Assembly (NCBI GenBank): GCA_029256015.1
Contig: JAQSYQ010000006.1
Coordinates: 22,437-86,436 of the forward strand
DNA: 64,000 nucleotides
From: Gammaproteobacteria bacterium
GTDB lineage: Bacteria > Pseudomonadota > Gammaproteobacteria > Francisellales > CACEW01
Reading direction: 5' to 3'
This document shows positions 52,626 to 62,317 of this stretch, one piece after another (positions within the stretch are counted from its first letter, which is position 1; each line of letters starts with the position of its first letter). The notes below the pieces were generated by a model. It saw nothing but the letters and a program-made list of their open reading frames with translations, made no database searches and was not told the origin of the DNA. Both the position numbers and the translations under genes were made by a program.

Positions 52626-52700
52626 GTTCCTCCCTTTGTAAAGGGAGGGTAGGAGGGATTTAAATCCATCCAAACTTCCTTTATGAAAGGAAGAGGGTAA
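52626..52700. repeat. Palindromic repeat family A between grxD and a hypothetical gene
   Basis: CCTCCCTTTGTAAAGGGAGG with a trailing GTAGGAGGGATTTA is followed by ACTTCCTTTATGAAAGGAAG. The flanking genes converge on it. Confidence 0.85.
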
Positions 52701-52734
52701 ACTTGCCATCCTTGGCATTCAAACTCCATGGGGC

Positions 52735-53010
52735 CTAACCGATAGCCTTATGGCTAAATTCCGCAGCACGGTTTTGATCGTAAATATTCAGAGTTAAATC
52801 TAATTGATCTGGTAGGCCTATAGCATTTTCATCTGCTTCTAGAGCGGCTTCCTGTTCAACCATCATCAACATGCCAAGCAAAACCTTGGTATCCACAGTG
52901 CCATCAGCGTAAATTTTCAAACCTTGGATCATATCTTGAGGCATTTCAATTAAGAGCGCTTTGTTGTCGGCACTACCCATTTCAGCGATAACTTTTAGCT
53001 TCTTTTTCAT
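52735..53010 (-). CDS. Small acidic hypothetical protein
   Basis: This 91-residue protein starts MKKKLKVIAEMG and then becomes acidic, with KALLIEMPQDMIQGLKIYAD and MVEQEAALEADENA. It has no membrane segment, signal peptide or cysteine. AAGGACAG precedes the ATG. I do not recognise the family. It is convergent with grxD across a family A repeat. Confidence 0.65.
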   Translation of the reverse strand: MKKKLKVIAEMGSADNKALLIEMPQDMIQGLKIYADGTVDTKVLLGMLMMVEQEAALEADENAIGLPDQLDLTLNIYDQNRAAEFSHKAIG

Positions 53011-53201
53011 TAACTGTCCTTGGTGAGTCAGAATTAATGTAATTGCTTAGAGTAAATATAGAGGTATTGGTCTATACTTCTAACCAGACAAAACCTTGGA
53101 GAAAAACAGGGTAGAAATACGGGTATAAAATCTATTATAAAATTAAGCCTGCTAGATTAATATGTTATGATATTGATTTTTATGAATTCATTGGGGGGGT
53201 T

Positions 53202-54566
53202 ATGCCAAGTTACGATGCATCTAGGTCTAAGCTTTTTACAAACATGAAGAAATCTTCATTAGAGGAATTGACTTGGGATGAGATTCGAAGTGAATTCGCC
53301 CAAAAAAATCCACGTTTAGCAAAAATTATCGATGCCCTTAGCCCTTCAAAAGAATACACGCTCTTTAAAGCAACTTATCCTTATGGGGCAGAAATTGTCA
53401 AAAATGGAACGGCTAATATACCTAATAATGAGGGTGAGTGTATTAACTTTAACGACCCACGCTTGGATCCTAAACTGCGTGAAAAGTTGCTTTACAATAA
53501 TGGCAGTACTCCTGTAAGTATGGTTTTAAAAAATTCAGCTGAAATCTTTGTTGTTGTTGAAAACAATACGGTTCCTTTATATGGGCTTATTCCGACTGGT
53601 AGAATATTTGGAACATGGAAAGTTTTAAATCAAGAAGGCTCACATACTCCTGCTTTCATTTGGAATATGACATCTGGGGCAAGATCTTTATTTATGATGC
53701 CAAAAATATCAGAGAAAATGAGGCATAACCGACTAAAGCGTGACTTTGGAATCACAGTTGATACGCCTAAAGCATTATTAGATCACTGGGAAGTCTTTAG
53801 TGCATTAGCAAATAGTGATCAGTTTGGTGAAACATGGGAAGCTGAGATCCTATTTTTTCCGAAAATATGGTTCGAAAAATTAGATGATGAGAAGTGGATG
53901 GCCTTTAAATGCTACTTATTAGAAGCTTCTTGGAAGGGTAGTGAGTATTTGCGAAATCTTTTCTTTTGGGATATTGCGTTTTCTTTGATTCAAAAACATC
54001 GTGGAATAAGACCCAATCCCTATATAGCAGATACTGTTAAGCATTTGCTGGGCATGGGTGTTGGGGCTTTGCCAGGCTTTGCGCCTTCTATTGATAATAC
54101 CGCAGGCCCAATCAAAAGATTAGGGGAGATTTATTCCGAAATTTATCAGCTTGAGTATGATCCGGTCATTATGGAGCTACACAGCTTTAGTAAACAAATA
54201 CCGCGCCCAATTTATTACTCATTGGCTTATCCAACAACCACTGAGTTTTCCCCAAAATCTAGGCTTGATACAAGTAAAATTTCAGACCTTTACGAAATTA
54301 AAGCACTTTTGATCAAATACTTATCAAGTATTACAGACGGGAATTTAAATCTCGGACTTACGCCTATTTATGATATTCCTAAGACAATACAATACGATTT
54401 CTTTCATACAGACAATGAGCAATATCAAAGTATCAGCCCTAGCTCGTTAATACCTAAAGAAGATTCTTATTTTCAGAAAATACCTTTTAAGTCTCTTAAA
54501 GGATTTCCAGAAAATAGCAGCTTTATTAAGGGCTGCATAAGAATTTCCAATAAATCAGCGACTTAA
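53202..54566 (+). CDS. Large hypothetical protein, no recognised domain
   Basis: The protein is 454 residues. It is soluble with no signal peptide or membrane segment, rich in aromatic and charged residues. Segments such as FKATYPYGAEIVKNGTANIP near the start, LLEASWKGSEYLRNLFFWDI in the middle and EIYSEIYQLEYDPVIMELHS later do not call any family to mind. A GGGGGG run lies before the ATG. It is slightly more AT-rich than its neighbours. The last 12 bp overlap the convergent methyltransferase gene. It is probably an accessory gene; an effector role is possible but unsupported. Confidence 0.65.
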   Translation: MPSYDASRSKLFTNMKKSSLEELTWDEIRSEFAQKNPRLAKIIDALSPSKEYTLFKATYPYGAEIVKNGTANIPNNEGECINFNDPRLDPKLREKLLYNNGSTPVSMVLKNSAEIFVVVENNTVPLYGLIPTGRIFGTWKVLNQEGSHTPAFIWNMTSGARSLFMMPKISEKMRHNRLKRDFGITVDTPKALLDHWEVFSALANSDQFGETWEAEILFFPKIWFEKLDDEKWMAFKCYLLEASWKGSEYLRNLFFWDIAFSLIQKHRGIRPNPYIADTVKHLLGMGVGALPGFAPSIDNTAGPIKRLGEIYSEIYQLEYDPVIMELHSFSKQIPRPIYYSLAYPTTTEFSPKSRLDTSKISDLYEIKALLIKYLSSITDGNLNLGLTPIYDIPKTIQYDFFHTDNEQYQSISPSSLIPKEDSYFQKIPFKSLKGFPENSSFIKGCIRISNKSAT

Positions 54567-55226
54567 AATATGGATAATACGGTCCCTACCAGTTTCACTT
54601 TGATAGGGAACTTTTTTAACTTTGAATTCTAGCTGAGTAGCAACAGCTTCAATTTCTTCAGAAGAAGGCAGGTAGCCCTTTAGTGTGCCGTATTCTGTTT
54701 CGGCTGCATATGATTGCTGGAACGTAGCGCCTGTATTATGAGGGATTAAAAGATGTGAAATGGTTTCAATAATACAAATACCTTCTGGCTTAAGCCATTT
54801 TGCCGTATGAGTTAAAAGCTTTAAATATTGAGATTTTGGGAAGTCGGAAATAGTAGACCACATGAAAAGTACAGCATCTACTTTTTCTGATGGAATATAG
54901 GTTTGTACATCATCACAAATTACATTTACTTGGCTATGAAATTCATTTTTTAAGTGGTTGCATAGATTCTGGCTTCGTTCAAGGGCATAAATTTTCCCTT
55001 GATAGCCTCTATCAATTAGGTTCCTTATTACTCGGCCATAGCCCGCACCTGCTTCAATCAAAGACGTAGTATTAATGATATAGGGAAAAATAAGGTCGAT
55101 ATCACAACCATTTTCAAGGCCGCCTTTTATGGGGTATTGACGTAAGACATGATGGGGGACTTTTTCATAATAGTCCGCATTATCCTTATTCTCCCACGTA
55201 TTTTTACTATCTTGTTTGGCGGACAT
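54555..55226 (-). CDS. SAM-dependent methyltransferase, class I
   Basis: This 223-residue protein has a Rossmann-type methyltransferase motif I LIEAGAGYGRVIRNLI, motif II region KIYALERSQNLC, and a later acidic site VNVICDDVQTYI followed by VDAVLFMWSTISDF. The substrate cannot be told. The C-terminus overlaps the convergent hypothetical gene by 12 bp. GGGG lies upstream of the ATG. It may modify a small molecule or a protein. Confidence 0.85.
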   Translation of the reverse strand: MSAKQDSKNTWENKDNADYYEKVPHHVLRQYPIKGGLENGCDIDLIFPYIINTTSLIEAGAGYGRVIRNLIDRGYQGKIYALERSQNLCNHLKNEFHSQVNVICDDVQTYIPSEKVDAVLFMWSTISDFPKSQYLKLLTHTAKWLKPEGICIIETISHLLIPHNTGATFQQSYAAETEYGTLKGYLPSSEEIEAVATQLEFKVKKVPYQSETGRDRIIHILSR

Positions 55227-55241
55227 TTTGCTAACCCCAGA

Positions 55242-55447
55242 TTGACAATTTTCAACTGAGGAGTAGTATACAGAAAAATGTGTCGATATAGTTGAACTTT
55301 TTTAATCAATCAGAAGGTGGCTGGCATGAAAAATTTTCCTATCTAATCAGTGGTTTAAGTCATGTTAGTTTATGCTGAATAATTTATTTAGGCATATTTT
55401 TGTATAAATATTTAGTCGCCCATGAAAAGTGGGCGTTTTCTTTTTTA
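55242..55447 (+). ncRNA. Candidate small RNA with sigma-70 promoter and terminator
   Basis: A TTGACA (55242-55247) and a TAGTAT (55264-55269), 16 bp apart, make a good sigma-70 promoter on the plus strand. About 150 bp later CGCCCA (55417-55422) and TGGGCG (55430-55435) form a stem followed by TTTTCTTTTTT, a textbook terminator. Nothing longer than a 6-codon frame lies between, so the roughly 170-nt transcript would be noncoding. No known sRNA family is recognised. Confidence 0.5.
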
Positions 55448-55449
55448 TC

Positions 55450-55521
55450 CTAAGCAAGCTCTTGATTAACCTGTGGATCAGAAGAATCCGAATGTGCTGC
55501 GCTATTGTCATAAAATGGCAT
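55450..55521 (-). CDS. Possible 23-residue small protein
   Basis: A short minus-strand frame (starts MPFYDNSAAHSDSS, ends QELA) has AGAGGA 7 bp before its ATG. The rest of the 55448-55698 gap holds only AT-rich sequence. There is no homologue I know; a chance frame is quite possible. It is listed because the ribosome site is good. Confidence 0.3.
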   Translation of the reverse strand: MPFYDNSAAHSDSSDPQVNQELA

Positions 55522-55698
55522 GCCTGATTCCTCTTTAGCAGGGATCAAATAAAGGGGTTTATTTTTCTATATCAAGCATTTAGTTAAGCGATAGCGGGGA
55601 AATTTCATTAGAATCCAAGGCAAAAAGTAGCTATATTTAAAAGTAAATAAATGGCTTCATGCTACACTTAATAAAAAATACATATTAAGGATAGAGAT

Positions 55699-57099
55699 TT
55701 GCTGTCTCATCATAAACATCCGAAAAGCCTATGGGTTCTAGCTTTTGCCAACCTTTGTGATGGCTTTAGCTATTATGGAACAATGACCATTCTGGTCCTC
55801 TATACCATGCATGTTTTTCAGTTTTCACGTGATGAAAGTTATATGATCTATGGGGCTTATGCAGCTTTGATCTATTCTACCCCTGTGCTTGGGGGCATTA
55901 TTGCGGATAAGCTATTAGGCAACAGAAGGACGCTTATTTTTGCTGCAATTTTGGCGATCTTGGGAAATTTTATTCTGATGTCCTCACATCCTTATGGCTT
56001 TGCTTTGGGCTTGGCTGTATCTGTAGTAGGTTCGGGTTTTTATAAAAGCAACACCACGCATCTTGTGGGTACACTCTATACAAATAACGACCCTAGAAAA
56101 GAATCGGGCTATACCTGGTTATATGTGCTTTGCAATATCGGCGGGACCTTGTCTCCTTTGATCTATGGCTTTCTTGTATACAAAGCAGGCTGGAACAAAG
56201 GCTTTCTATGTAGCGCAATAGTGATTTTATTGAGTCTGCTTTGGTTCTTATTTTCTAAGCATATCAAGCTTGAAGCCCCTGAAAAATTTGAGGTCAAGCA
56301 TTCCAAAACTGTTTTTATCTATTGTTTAATCTCTATCGGCTGCCTGTTGCTAAGCTTATTGTTTTACGTTCCAAGCCTTATTACTCCGATTATGCTGGCA
56401 TTTTTTGCCATAACAGCGGGCTCTCTTATCTTAATGGTTCGTAAGTATCAAGGAATAGAACGTCAAAGATTAGCTGCGCTGTTATCAATGAGTTTTTTTG
56501 GTATGCTGTATTACGCCACTGTCATGCAGGTTGGAAGTACCATCACTTTATTTATCCAGCAAGAAATTAATTCTGGAGCAATCAACATTAAGCTCCCGGC
56601 CAGCGTATTTAGCACTTTATATTCATTGTTTGTCCTAGTGTTAGCGCCATTGTCTTCCTGGACTTGGGCTTCGCTTCGAAATAAAGGAATTCAGCTTTCA
56701 GCCCCTGTTAGGCTTGCTATAGGTATATTAATTGCGGCATTAGGTATAGGCGGGTTTGTTTTGTCATCGACGACAAATTATGTGTTGCTTGGCATTATTA
56801 TAGGTAACTTATTGTTGAGTGCTGGAGATTTGGTATTGATGCCGGCAGTGTATACTGCCTTGAGCAACAATGCGCCGACTGGTATTAAAAATAGCGTAAT
56901 GGGATTTTGGTTCTTAGTCGCAGCCCTAGGCGGATATTTCAGTGGCGTGCTGTCAAGCCTCTCCCATGTGTTTGCGACTAAAGTATTTGTGCAAGCTCCG
57001 GTATATACGGGTGAATTTATTTTTATCGCTGGCTTCACCGCTCTGGTGGGCTTAGGCGTGCTGTGCTTTTCATCAAAAATCAAAAAAGTTTTACTGTAA
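55699..57099 (+). CDS. Proton-dependent oligopeptide transporter (POT/PTR family)
   Basis: The protein is 466 residues with about twelve to fourteen transmembrane helices. Family signs are LWVLAFANLCDGFSYYGTMT near the N-terminus (in place of ExxERFxYY), GGIIADKLLGNRR and the PTR2-like SGFYKSNTTHLVGTLY and YTWLYVLCNIGGTLSP segments. POT carriers import di- and tripeptides with protons. The start is a TTG with AAGG 8 bp before it; the next Met is inside helix 1, so TTG is likely correct. The atypical first motif suggests a divergent member. Confidence 0.9.
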   Translation: MLSHHKHPKSLWVLAFANLCDGFSYYGTMTILVLYTMHVFQFSRDESYMIYGAYAALIYSTPVLGGIIADKLLGNRRTLIFAAILAILGNFILMSSHPYGFALGLAVSVVGSGFYKSNTTHLVGTLYTNNDPRKESGYTWLYVLCNIGGTLSPLIYGFLVYKAGWNKGFLCSAIVILLSLLWFLFSKHIKLEAPEKFEVKHSKTVFIYCLISIGCLLLSLLFYVPSLITPIMLAFFAITAGSLILMVRKYQGIERQRLAALLSMSFFGMLYYATVMQVGSTITLFIQQEINSGAINIKLPASVFSTLYSLFVLVLAPLSSWTWASLRNKGIQLSAPVRLAIGILIAALGIGGFVLSSTTNYVLLGIIIGNLLLSAGDLVLMPAVYTALSNNAPTGIKNSVMGFWFLVAALGGYFSGVLSSLSHVFATKVFVQAPVYTGEFIFIAGFTALVGLGVLCFSSKIKKVLL

Positions 57100-57214
57100 A
57101 GCTAGCCCTCATAGAATAAGCATTATCAAACTGCCTGGGTAGTTAGTAAAAATACGGATGGACTTTTCGATTGCAACAAAGTTATGCTGTAAGCTTGGAT
57201 TTTGAGGGGGCTTT

Positions 57215-58222
57215 ATGGTTTCTCAAAGTTTTGCAGAAAAAGACTATGCCACTGTATATGCTTTTGCCAACAGCCTGAAATTGGCGCTTATTTTTATTTC
57301 AAAAGAAGCTGAAATCCTCGATATTAATTTCACCGCTTGCCAGCTATATGGTATTTCACGAGAAAAGTTGTTGAATCGGGTCTTGCCGGAATTTGTAACA
57401 AGGCATGGGATAGATTGTCCTATTTCTATATCGCAAGATAGTTATTCTCAGATTTCAGCCAATCGCACTCAGCATCAAATGACCGAGGGCAGATATGTTG
57501 AAGTAGACTGGCAATTATCCCAATGTGTCAATGAATACTATGAAACCACGGGAACTTTACTGGTCGGCAAATTATATCAGGCATTGGAGCCCTTAAAAAA
57601 AGATGAGCGGCTTGATTATCTGAACAAAATGATTAGCTCTATACCTGGCGCTATTTACAGTAAAGATTTATCGGGTAATTACATTAGCTCTAACAACACT
57701 TTAGCAGCTATTGCTGGGATTAAAAAGTCCATAGCATCGCTTAGTTTGCGAGATCAAGACATGCCTTGGTGTGAAGTTGCAGCAAAACTTCGTTCTGCCG
57801 ATCAAAAGGCAATAAATCAACAGAAAACTATCATTACTGAAGAGTATCCGACTTTAGCCGATGGTCATAAAGTCGTAATGCTTTCAATTAAGTCTCCATT
57901 GCTGGATGATAATAGCACAGTTATCGGAATGACGGGTATTTCAATTAATATTTCTAAGCTTCAGGTTTTGAATGAAGTGATAGGTATGGGGCAATCCTAC
58001 TCATCGGAATTATCCAGCCAGGACATTTCGCTCACCCCAAGGGAAATGGAATGTGTGAAGTGGTTGCTATTAGGCAAGTCTGCGCAGCAAATTGCTAATA
58101 TTCTTAATATATCTCAGCGTACAGTGGAAGCGCATTTTAATAAAGTTAAAGCCAAGGCAAGATGCTATAAGCAGATTCAGCTTGGCTACGTTCTTGGAAA
58201 ATATGGCAATTTACTGTTATAA
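57215..58222 (+). CDS. PAS-domain LuxR-type transcriptional regulator
   Basis: The protein is 335 residues. The N-terminal region (about 15-120) and the middle (about 130-250, LNKMISSIPGAIYSKDLSGN) look like two PAS sensor domains. The C-terminus is a LuxR/FixJ helix-turn-helix: LTPREMECVKWLLLGKSAQQ then IANILNISQRTVEAHFNKVK. There is no receiver domain. It would sense a small ligand or redox state and switch transcription. GGGGG lies before the ATG. Its place just ahead of (convergent with) putA does not define its targets. Such PAS-LuxR proteins are common in Legionella. Confidence 0.88.
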   Translation: MVSQSFAEKDYATVYAFANSLKLALIFISKEAEILDINFTACQLYGISREKLLNRVLPEFVTRHGIDCPISISQDSYSQISANRTQHQMTEGRYVEVDWQLSQCVNEYYETTGTLLVGKLYQALEPLKKDERLDYLNKMISSIPGAIYSKDLSGNYISSNNTLAAIAGIKKSIASLSLRDQDMPWCEVAAKLRSADQKAINQQKTIITEEYPTLADGHKVVMLSIKSPLLDDNSTVIGMTGISINISKLQVLNEVIGMGQSYSSELSSQDISLTPREMECVKWLLLGKSAQQIANILNISQRTVEAHFNKVKAKARCYKQIQLGYVLGKYGNLLL

Positions 58223-58233
58223 GGCGCCTGTTG

Positions 58234-61200
58234 CTATTCCTGCAAGGAAAGCAAAGTAGCATTTCCGCCAGAAGCTGTGGTATTGATACTTAGCGAGCGT
58301 TCGATGGCTAATCTTGGCAAATAGAACGGTCCGCCTGCTTTGGGCCCGGTACCCGATAATCCTTGTCCGCCAAATGGCTGTACGCCAACTACCGCGCCAA
58401 TAATGTTACGATTAACATAAACGTTGCCGACTTTAATTTTATCGCAAAGATAATTAATGGTTTCCTGGATGCGGCTGTGAATGCCAAAAGTTAAGCCATA
58501 GCCTGTGCTATTAATTTCATCGATCACTTTATCGAGCTCGTTCGCTTTGAAACGAACTATGTGCAAAATAGGGCCAAATACTTCACGCTTTAATAAAGAG
58601 AGTGAAGGAATTTCAAAGGCAGTAGGGGGCACAAATGTTCCCAGTTGAGTTTGGCTAGAGAGCCTTACTTGATGAACCAATTTGGCTTCTCTTTTCATTA
58701 AATCGATATGGGCCAGCAAATGGTCCCTAGCTTCTTCGTCGATAACAGGGCCAATGTCTGTGCTAAGTAGACCAGGATCGCCCACTCTTAGCTCATCCAT
58801 TGCGCCTTTTAGCATTTCAATGGTGCTATCTGCGATATCTTCTTGTAGGAACAAGACTCGCAATGCTGAGCAGCGTTGCCCCGCACTATCAAATGCTGAG
58901 GCGATCACATCTTTGACTACCTGTTCGGTTAAAGCAGAGGAGTCCACTATCATCGCATTTTGTCCGCCGGTTTCAGCGATAAATGGAACGATAGGACCCT
59001 GGCGGTTAGCTAGGCTTTTATTGATGGCATGGGCCGTTTCAGTAGAGCCAGTAAATATGACGCCGGCAATACGTTTGTCATTAACGAGCTGAGCGCCAAT
59101 GATTTCGCCGCTTCCGGGTAACATTTGTACTACGTCTCTTGGCACACCAGCTTGATGCAGCAATTCGATTGCAGCGGTTGCGATTAAAGGAGTCTGCTCG
59201 GCAGGTTTGGCGATCACTACGTTTCCAGCAGCCAGTGCTGCGGTCACTTCACCTAAAAATATGGCTAATGGAAAGTTCCATGGGCTGATGCAGACAAAAA
59301 TGCCTCTCCCATGCAGGCTAAATTGGTTAAGCTCGCCTGTGATGCCTTTTAATTCCATAGGCTTGCTAAAGTGAAGCTCGGCTTGATCGGCGTAATAACG
59401 GCAAAAATCAATGGCTTCTCTCAGCTCGGAAATAGCATTAGGAATGCTTTTACCTGCTTCTTTTACTGCCATTGCCATTAACATGGCCATGTTGTTTTCT
59501 AGCAAATCTGCCATTCTTCGCAAGCATTGTGCTCTATCATGGGCGGAACTGGCCTGCCATCTTGGGAAGGCTTGCTCTGCTGCAATAAGGGCATGCTCAA
59601 CATGATCGGTAGTCGCTTCGGTCACATAACCAATGAGCTCTTTGCGGTTAGCTGGGTTGTATATGGCTTTATTTTTGGTATCAAACTCAACTCTGTCAGC
59701 AATGACAGGAACAGCCAGCCATTCGTCTTTCATCGCTTCTGTCATTTCACTAGCGAGTTCTTGTAATTCAAGTTGGTTGCTAAGATCAATTCCTTTGGAA
59801 TTCATGCGGTCACCGTAAATGTTGCGGGGGAGTGGAATGCCTGGATGGGGCAGGCTTTTTAGTTCACGAGCTTTGTCGATTGGGTTTTCAATTAAATCTG
59901 CAATAGGGATGCTGGTATCGATAATTCGATTTACAAAAGAAGAGTTTGCACCATTCTCTAATAAGCGGCGTACCAAATAAGCTAATAAATGCTTATAAGT
60001 TCCAACTGGGGCGTAAATGCGGCAAGCTATGCCAGGTCCATGATTTCGATCGACGATTTGATCATATAGGGTATCACCCATGCCATGGAGGCATTGAAAC
60101 TCAAAGTCACGGAAGTTGCCAGCCATATCTAAAATAGCAGACAGGGTGTAGGCATTATGAGTTGCGAACATGCAGTAAAAGCTTTCTTTGTGCTCTAACA
60201 TTTTTTTGGCGCAAGCCAAATAGGAGACATCGGTATAAACTTTGCGGGTATAAACAGGATAGCCCTCAAGCCCTAACTCTTGGCTCATTTTGATTTCGGT
60301 ATCCCAGTAAGCGCCTTTTACCAATCTCACCATAATTCTATGATGGCTACGCTGAGCAAGTTCATGTAGCCAGTCAATCACATAGGGTGCGCGCTTTTGA
60401 TAGGCCTGTACTGCAAGCCCCAAACCTTTCCAAGAAGCCAGTTCCGGATCTAATGCCAGAGCTTCTAAGATGTGCAAAGAGAGTTCCAATCGGTCTGCTT
60501 CTTCAGCATCAATAGTTAGCGAAATATTATAGTGTTTAGCCATTTTTGCTAAAGCTTTTACCCGAGGCAGAAGTTCATTTTCAACTCGAGCAGCTTGAGT
60601 GAATTCATAGCGAGGATGCAAGGCAGAAAGCTTAATCGAAATGCCGGCTCTCTCATATAAAGGTAAGTGTGGTTTATTTTGGCCAATGGCATGGATGGCA
60701 TTGGTATAAGCAGCTAAGTAAAATTGGGCATCAGCGTCAGTTCTAGCTGCTTCCCCCAGCATATCGTAAGAATAGCGATAGCCAATAGCTTCTAGTCTTT
60801 CGGCCCGTTTTTGAGCTTTTTGAATGGTCTCGCCCATCACAAACTGATTGCCCATAATTTTCATGGCTTGGATGATGGCGTTTCGAATGACTGTATTGCT
60901 TTGGCGTGATAGCCAAGCTTTTAAATTTTTCTGAAGTTCCACCGTGGTATAAGTATCGCGGCGTATCCACTTGCCTGTTAAAACTAAAGCCCAGGTAGCG
61001 GCATTAACAAATAAAGAGTCGCTTTCTCCTAGATGTGAATACCAGTCGGCTCGACTTAACTTATCTCGAATCAAACGATCGGCTGTCTCAGCATCGGGGA
61101 TGCGCAGCAAGGCTTCTGCTAAACACATTAATGCTACACCTTCTTGATTCGAAAGGTCATATTCAGCCATTAATGCGTCTAAACCGCCTTTGTTCAGCCT

Positions 61201-61374
61201 TCTTTGGCGAACAGCTACAACAAGTTTTTCTGCCCGTTGTTGAATGCGTTGATTGGCTTCCTCTGATATATCGACAAGCTTAAGAAGGTTTTCTACAGAG
61301 CGAGTTTCGTCTTCACGATAAGTGGTAGTGAGCAAGCTAGTCAGTTCTTGATGACTTTTTTCTATCGACATCAT
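58234..61374 (-). CDS. putA: Bifunctional proline dehydrogenase / pyrroline-5-carboxylate dehydrogenase
   Basis: This 1046-residue protein is a type-A PutA without the N-terminal DNA-binding domain of E. coli PutA (1320), so it cannot repress its own gene. The FAD-binding PRODH barrel (about 110-440) shows ISIKLSALHPRYEF, DAEEADRLELSLHIL and VRLVKGAYWDTEIK. The aldehyde dehydrogenase part (about 540-1010) has ISPWNFPLAIFLGEVTAALA, FTGSTETA, the catalytic ETGGQNAMIVD glutamate and DSAGQRCSALRVLF cysteine. It oxidises proline to glutamate at the membrane, a common carbon source in Legionellales. Confidence 0.96.
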   Translation of the reverse strand: MMSIEKSHQELTSLLTTTYREDETRSVENLLKLVDISEEANQRIQQRAEKLVVAVRQRRLNKGGLDALMAEYDLSNQEGVALMCLAEALLRIPDAETADRLIRDKLSRADWYSHLGESDSLFVNAATWALVLTGKWIRRDTYTTVELQKNLKAWLSRQSNTVIRNAIIQAMKIMGNQFVMGETIQKAQKRAERLEAIGYRYSYDMLGEAARTDADAQFYLAAYTNAIHAIGQNKPHLPLYERAGISIKLSALHPRYEFTQAARVENELLPRVKALAKMAKHYNISLTIDAEEADRLELSLHILEALALDPELASWKGLGLAVQAYQKRAPYVIDWLHELAQRSHHRIMVRLVKGAYWDTEIKMSQELGLEGYPVYTRKVYTDVSYLACAKKMLEHKESFYCMFATHNAYTLSAILDMAGNFRDFEFQCLHGMGDTLYDQIVDRNHGPGIACRIYAPVGTYKHLLAYLVRRLLENGANSSFVNRIIDTSIPIADLIENPIDKARELKSLPHPGIPLPRNIYGDRMNSKGIDLSNQLELQELASEMTEAMKDEWLAVPVIADRVEFDTKNKAIYNPANRKELIGYVTEATTDHVEHALIAAEQAFPRWQASSAHDRAQCLRRMADLLENNMAMLMAMAVKEAGKSIPNAISELREAIDFCRYYADQAELHFSKPMELKGITGELNQFSLHGRGIFVCISPWNFPLAIFLGEVTAALAAGNVVIAKPAEQTPLIATAAIELLHQAGVPRDVVQMLPGSGEIIGAQLVNDKRIAGVIFTGSTETAHAINKSLANRQGPIVPFIAETGGQNAMIVDSSALTEQVVKDVIASAFDSAGQRCSALRVLFLQEDIADSTIEMLKGAMDELRVGDPGLLSTDIGPVIDEEARDHLLAHIDLMKREAKLVHQVRLSSQTQLGTFVPPTAFEIPSLSLLKREVFGPILHIVRFKANELDKVIDEINSTGYGLTFGIHSRIQETINYLCDKIKVGNVYVNRNIIGAVVGVQPFGGQGLSGTGPKAGGPFYLPRLAIERSLSINTTASGGNATLLSLQE

Positions 61375-61531
61375 CTAATCCAAATGCAGAAATTTTATTA
61401 ATTTTATAGGGTTTTAAAGAGGAGTCAATCTTGGGAAGAAGATAAACAAAATTTTCATATACCGATTGACAGCTTTTTCTAGTCAAGTAAACTGGCTTGA
61501 ATGTGGTTTTTTTAATTAGCAGGAGAAGTTG

Positions 61532-62137
61532 ATGAGCGTATTGGTAGGGCGGCAAGCGCCAGATTTCATAGCTCCAGCAGTATTGGGGAATGGAGAGATT
61601 GTCGAAGAATTTCATCTTTCTAAAGTAACCAAAGGCAAATATGCCGTTATTGTTTTTTATCCTTTAGATTTTACTTTTGTTTGTCCTTCAGAATTAATTG
61701 CCTTAGATCATCGTGTGAAAGCTTTGCAAGAAAAAGGCGTTGAAGTTATTTCAGTATCAGTGGATTCTCACTTTACTCATAATGCATGGCGTAATACCGC
61801 AATCAATAACGGCGGGATTGGCCCAGTGAAATACACTATGGTGGCAGATATTTCTCATAAGATTATGCAATCTTATGGAGTGGAGCACCCACAAGCAGGC
61901 GTTGCATTTCGCGCTACTTTTTTAATTGATCGAAATGGTTTGGTTCGTCATCAGGTAGTCAATGATCTTCCATTAGGACGCAACATGGATGAAATTGGTC
62001 GCATGGTAGATGCACTGCATTTCTTTGATGAGCATGGTGAGGTCTGTCCGGCTGGCTGGAAGCAAGGTGATCCGGGTATGAAAGCTGACCCAGCAGGGGT
62101 AGCAAATTACTTGGCTAGCCATGCTACCAAATTGTAA
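61532..62137 (+). CDS. Typical 2-Cys peroxiredoxin (AhpC/TSA family)
   Basis: The protein is about 201 residues from ATG 61532 (AGGAG 6 bp upstream; a TTG one codon earlier is unlikely). The peroxidatic cysteine lies in YPLDFTFVCPSELIAL and the resolving one in GEVCPAGWKQGDPGM, with GVAFRATFLIDRNGLVRHQ in between. It reduces hydrogen and organic peroxides in the cytoplasm. No AhpF or OxyR gene is adjacent; the reductant is probably thioredoxin. The length suits the Prx1/AhpC group. Confidence 0.93.
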   Translation: MSVLVGRQAPDFIAPAVLGNGEIVEEFHLSKVTKGKYAVIVFYPLDFTFVCPSELIALDHRVKALQEKGVEVISVSVDSHFTHNAWRNTAINNGGIGPVKYTMVADISHKIMQSYGVEHPQAGVAFRATFLIDRNGLVRHQVVNDLPLGRNMDEIGRMVDALHFFDEHGEVCPAGWKQGDPGMKADPAGVANYLASHATKL

Positions 62138-62317
62138 TTTATTTCAAAAAAAGGAAAGAATTTTTAAACAACACCTTGAAAAGACTGAAATTGCCGTCTA
62201 GAATCCCCAACATCTGTTGAGCTGGCTTTCTGAATTGAAGCATTACAGACTAGGGCGAAAAAGACTAATGTCGGTCCGCCAAGATTTTTTTTTAACATCA
62301 ATGAGGGAGAACTGAAA

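Noticed and set aside
55331..55348. Six-codon leader peptide inside the candidate small RNA
   Set aside because: A GGTGG lies nearby, but six codons with no downstream gene on that strand give no reason to call it.
58682..59092. 136-codon frame opposite putA
   Set aside because: Antisense shadow of the conserved aldehyde dehydrogenase coding region.
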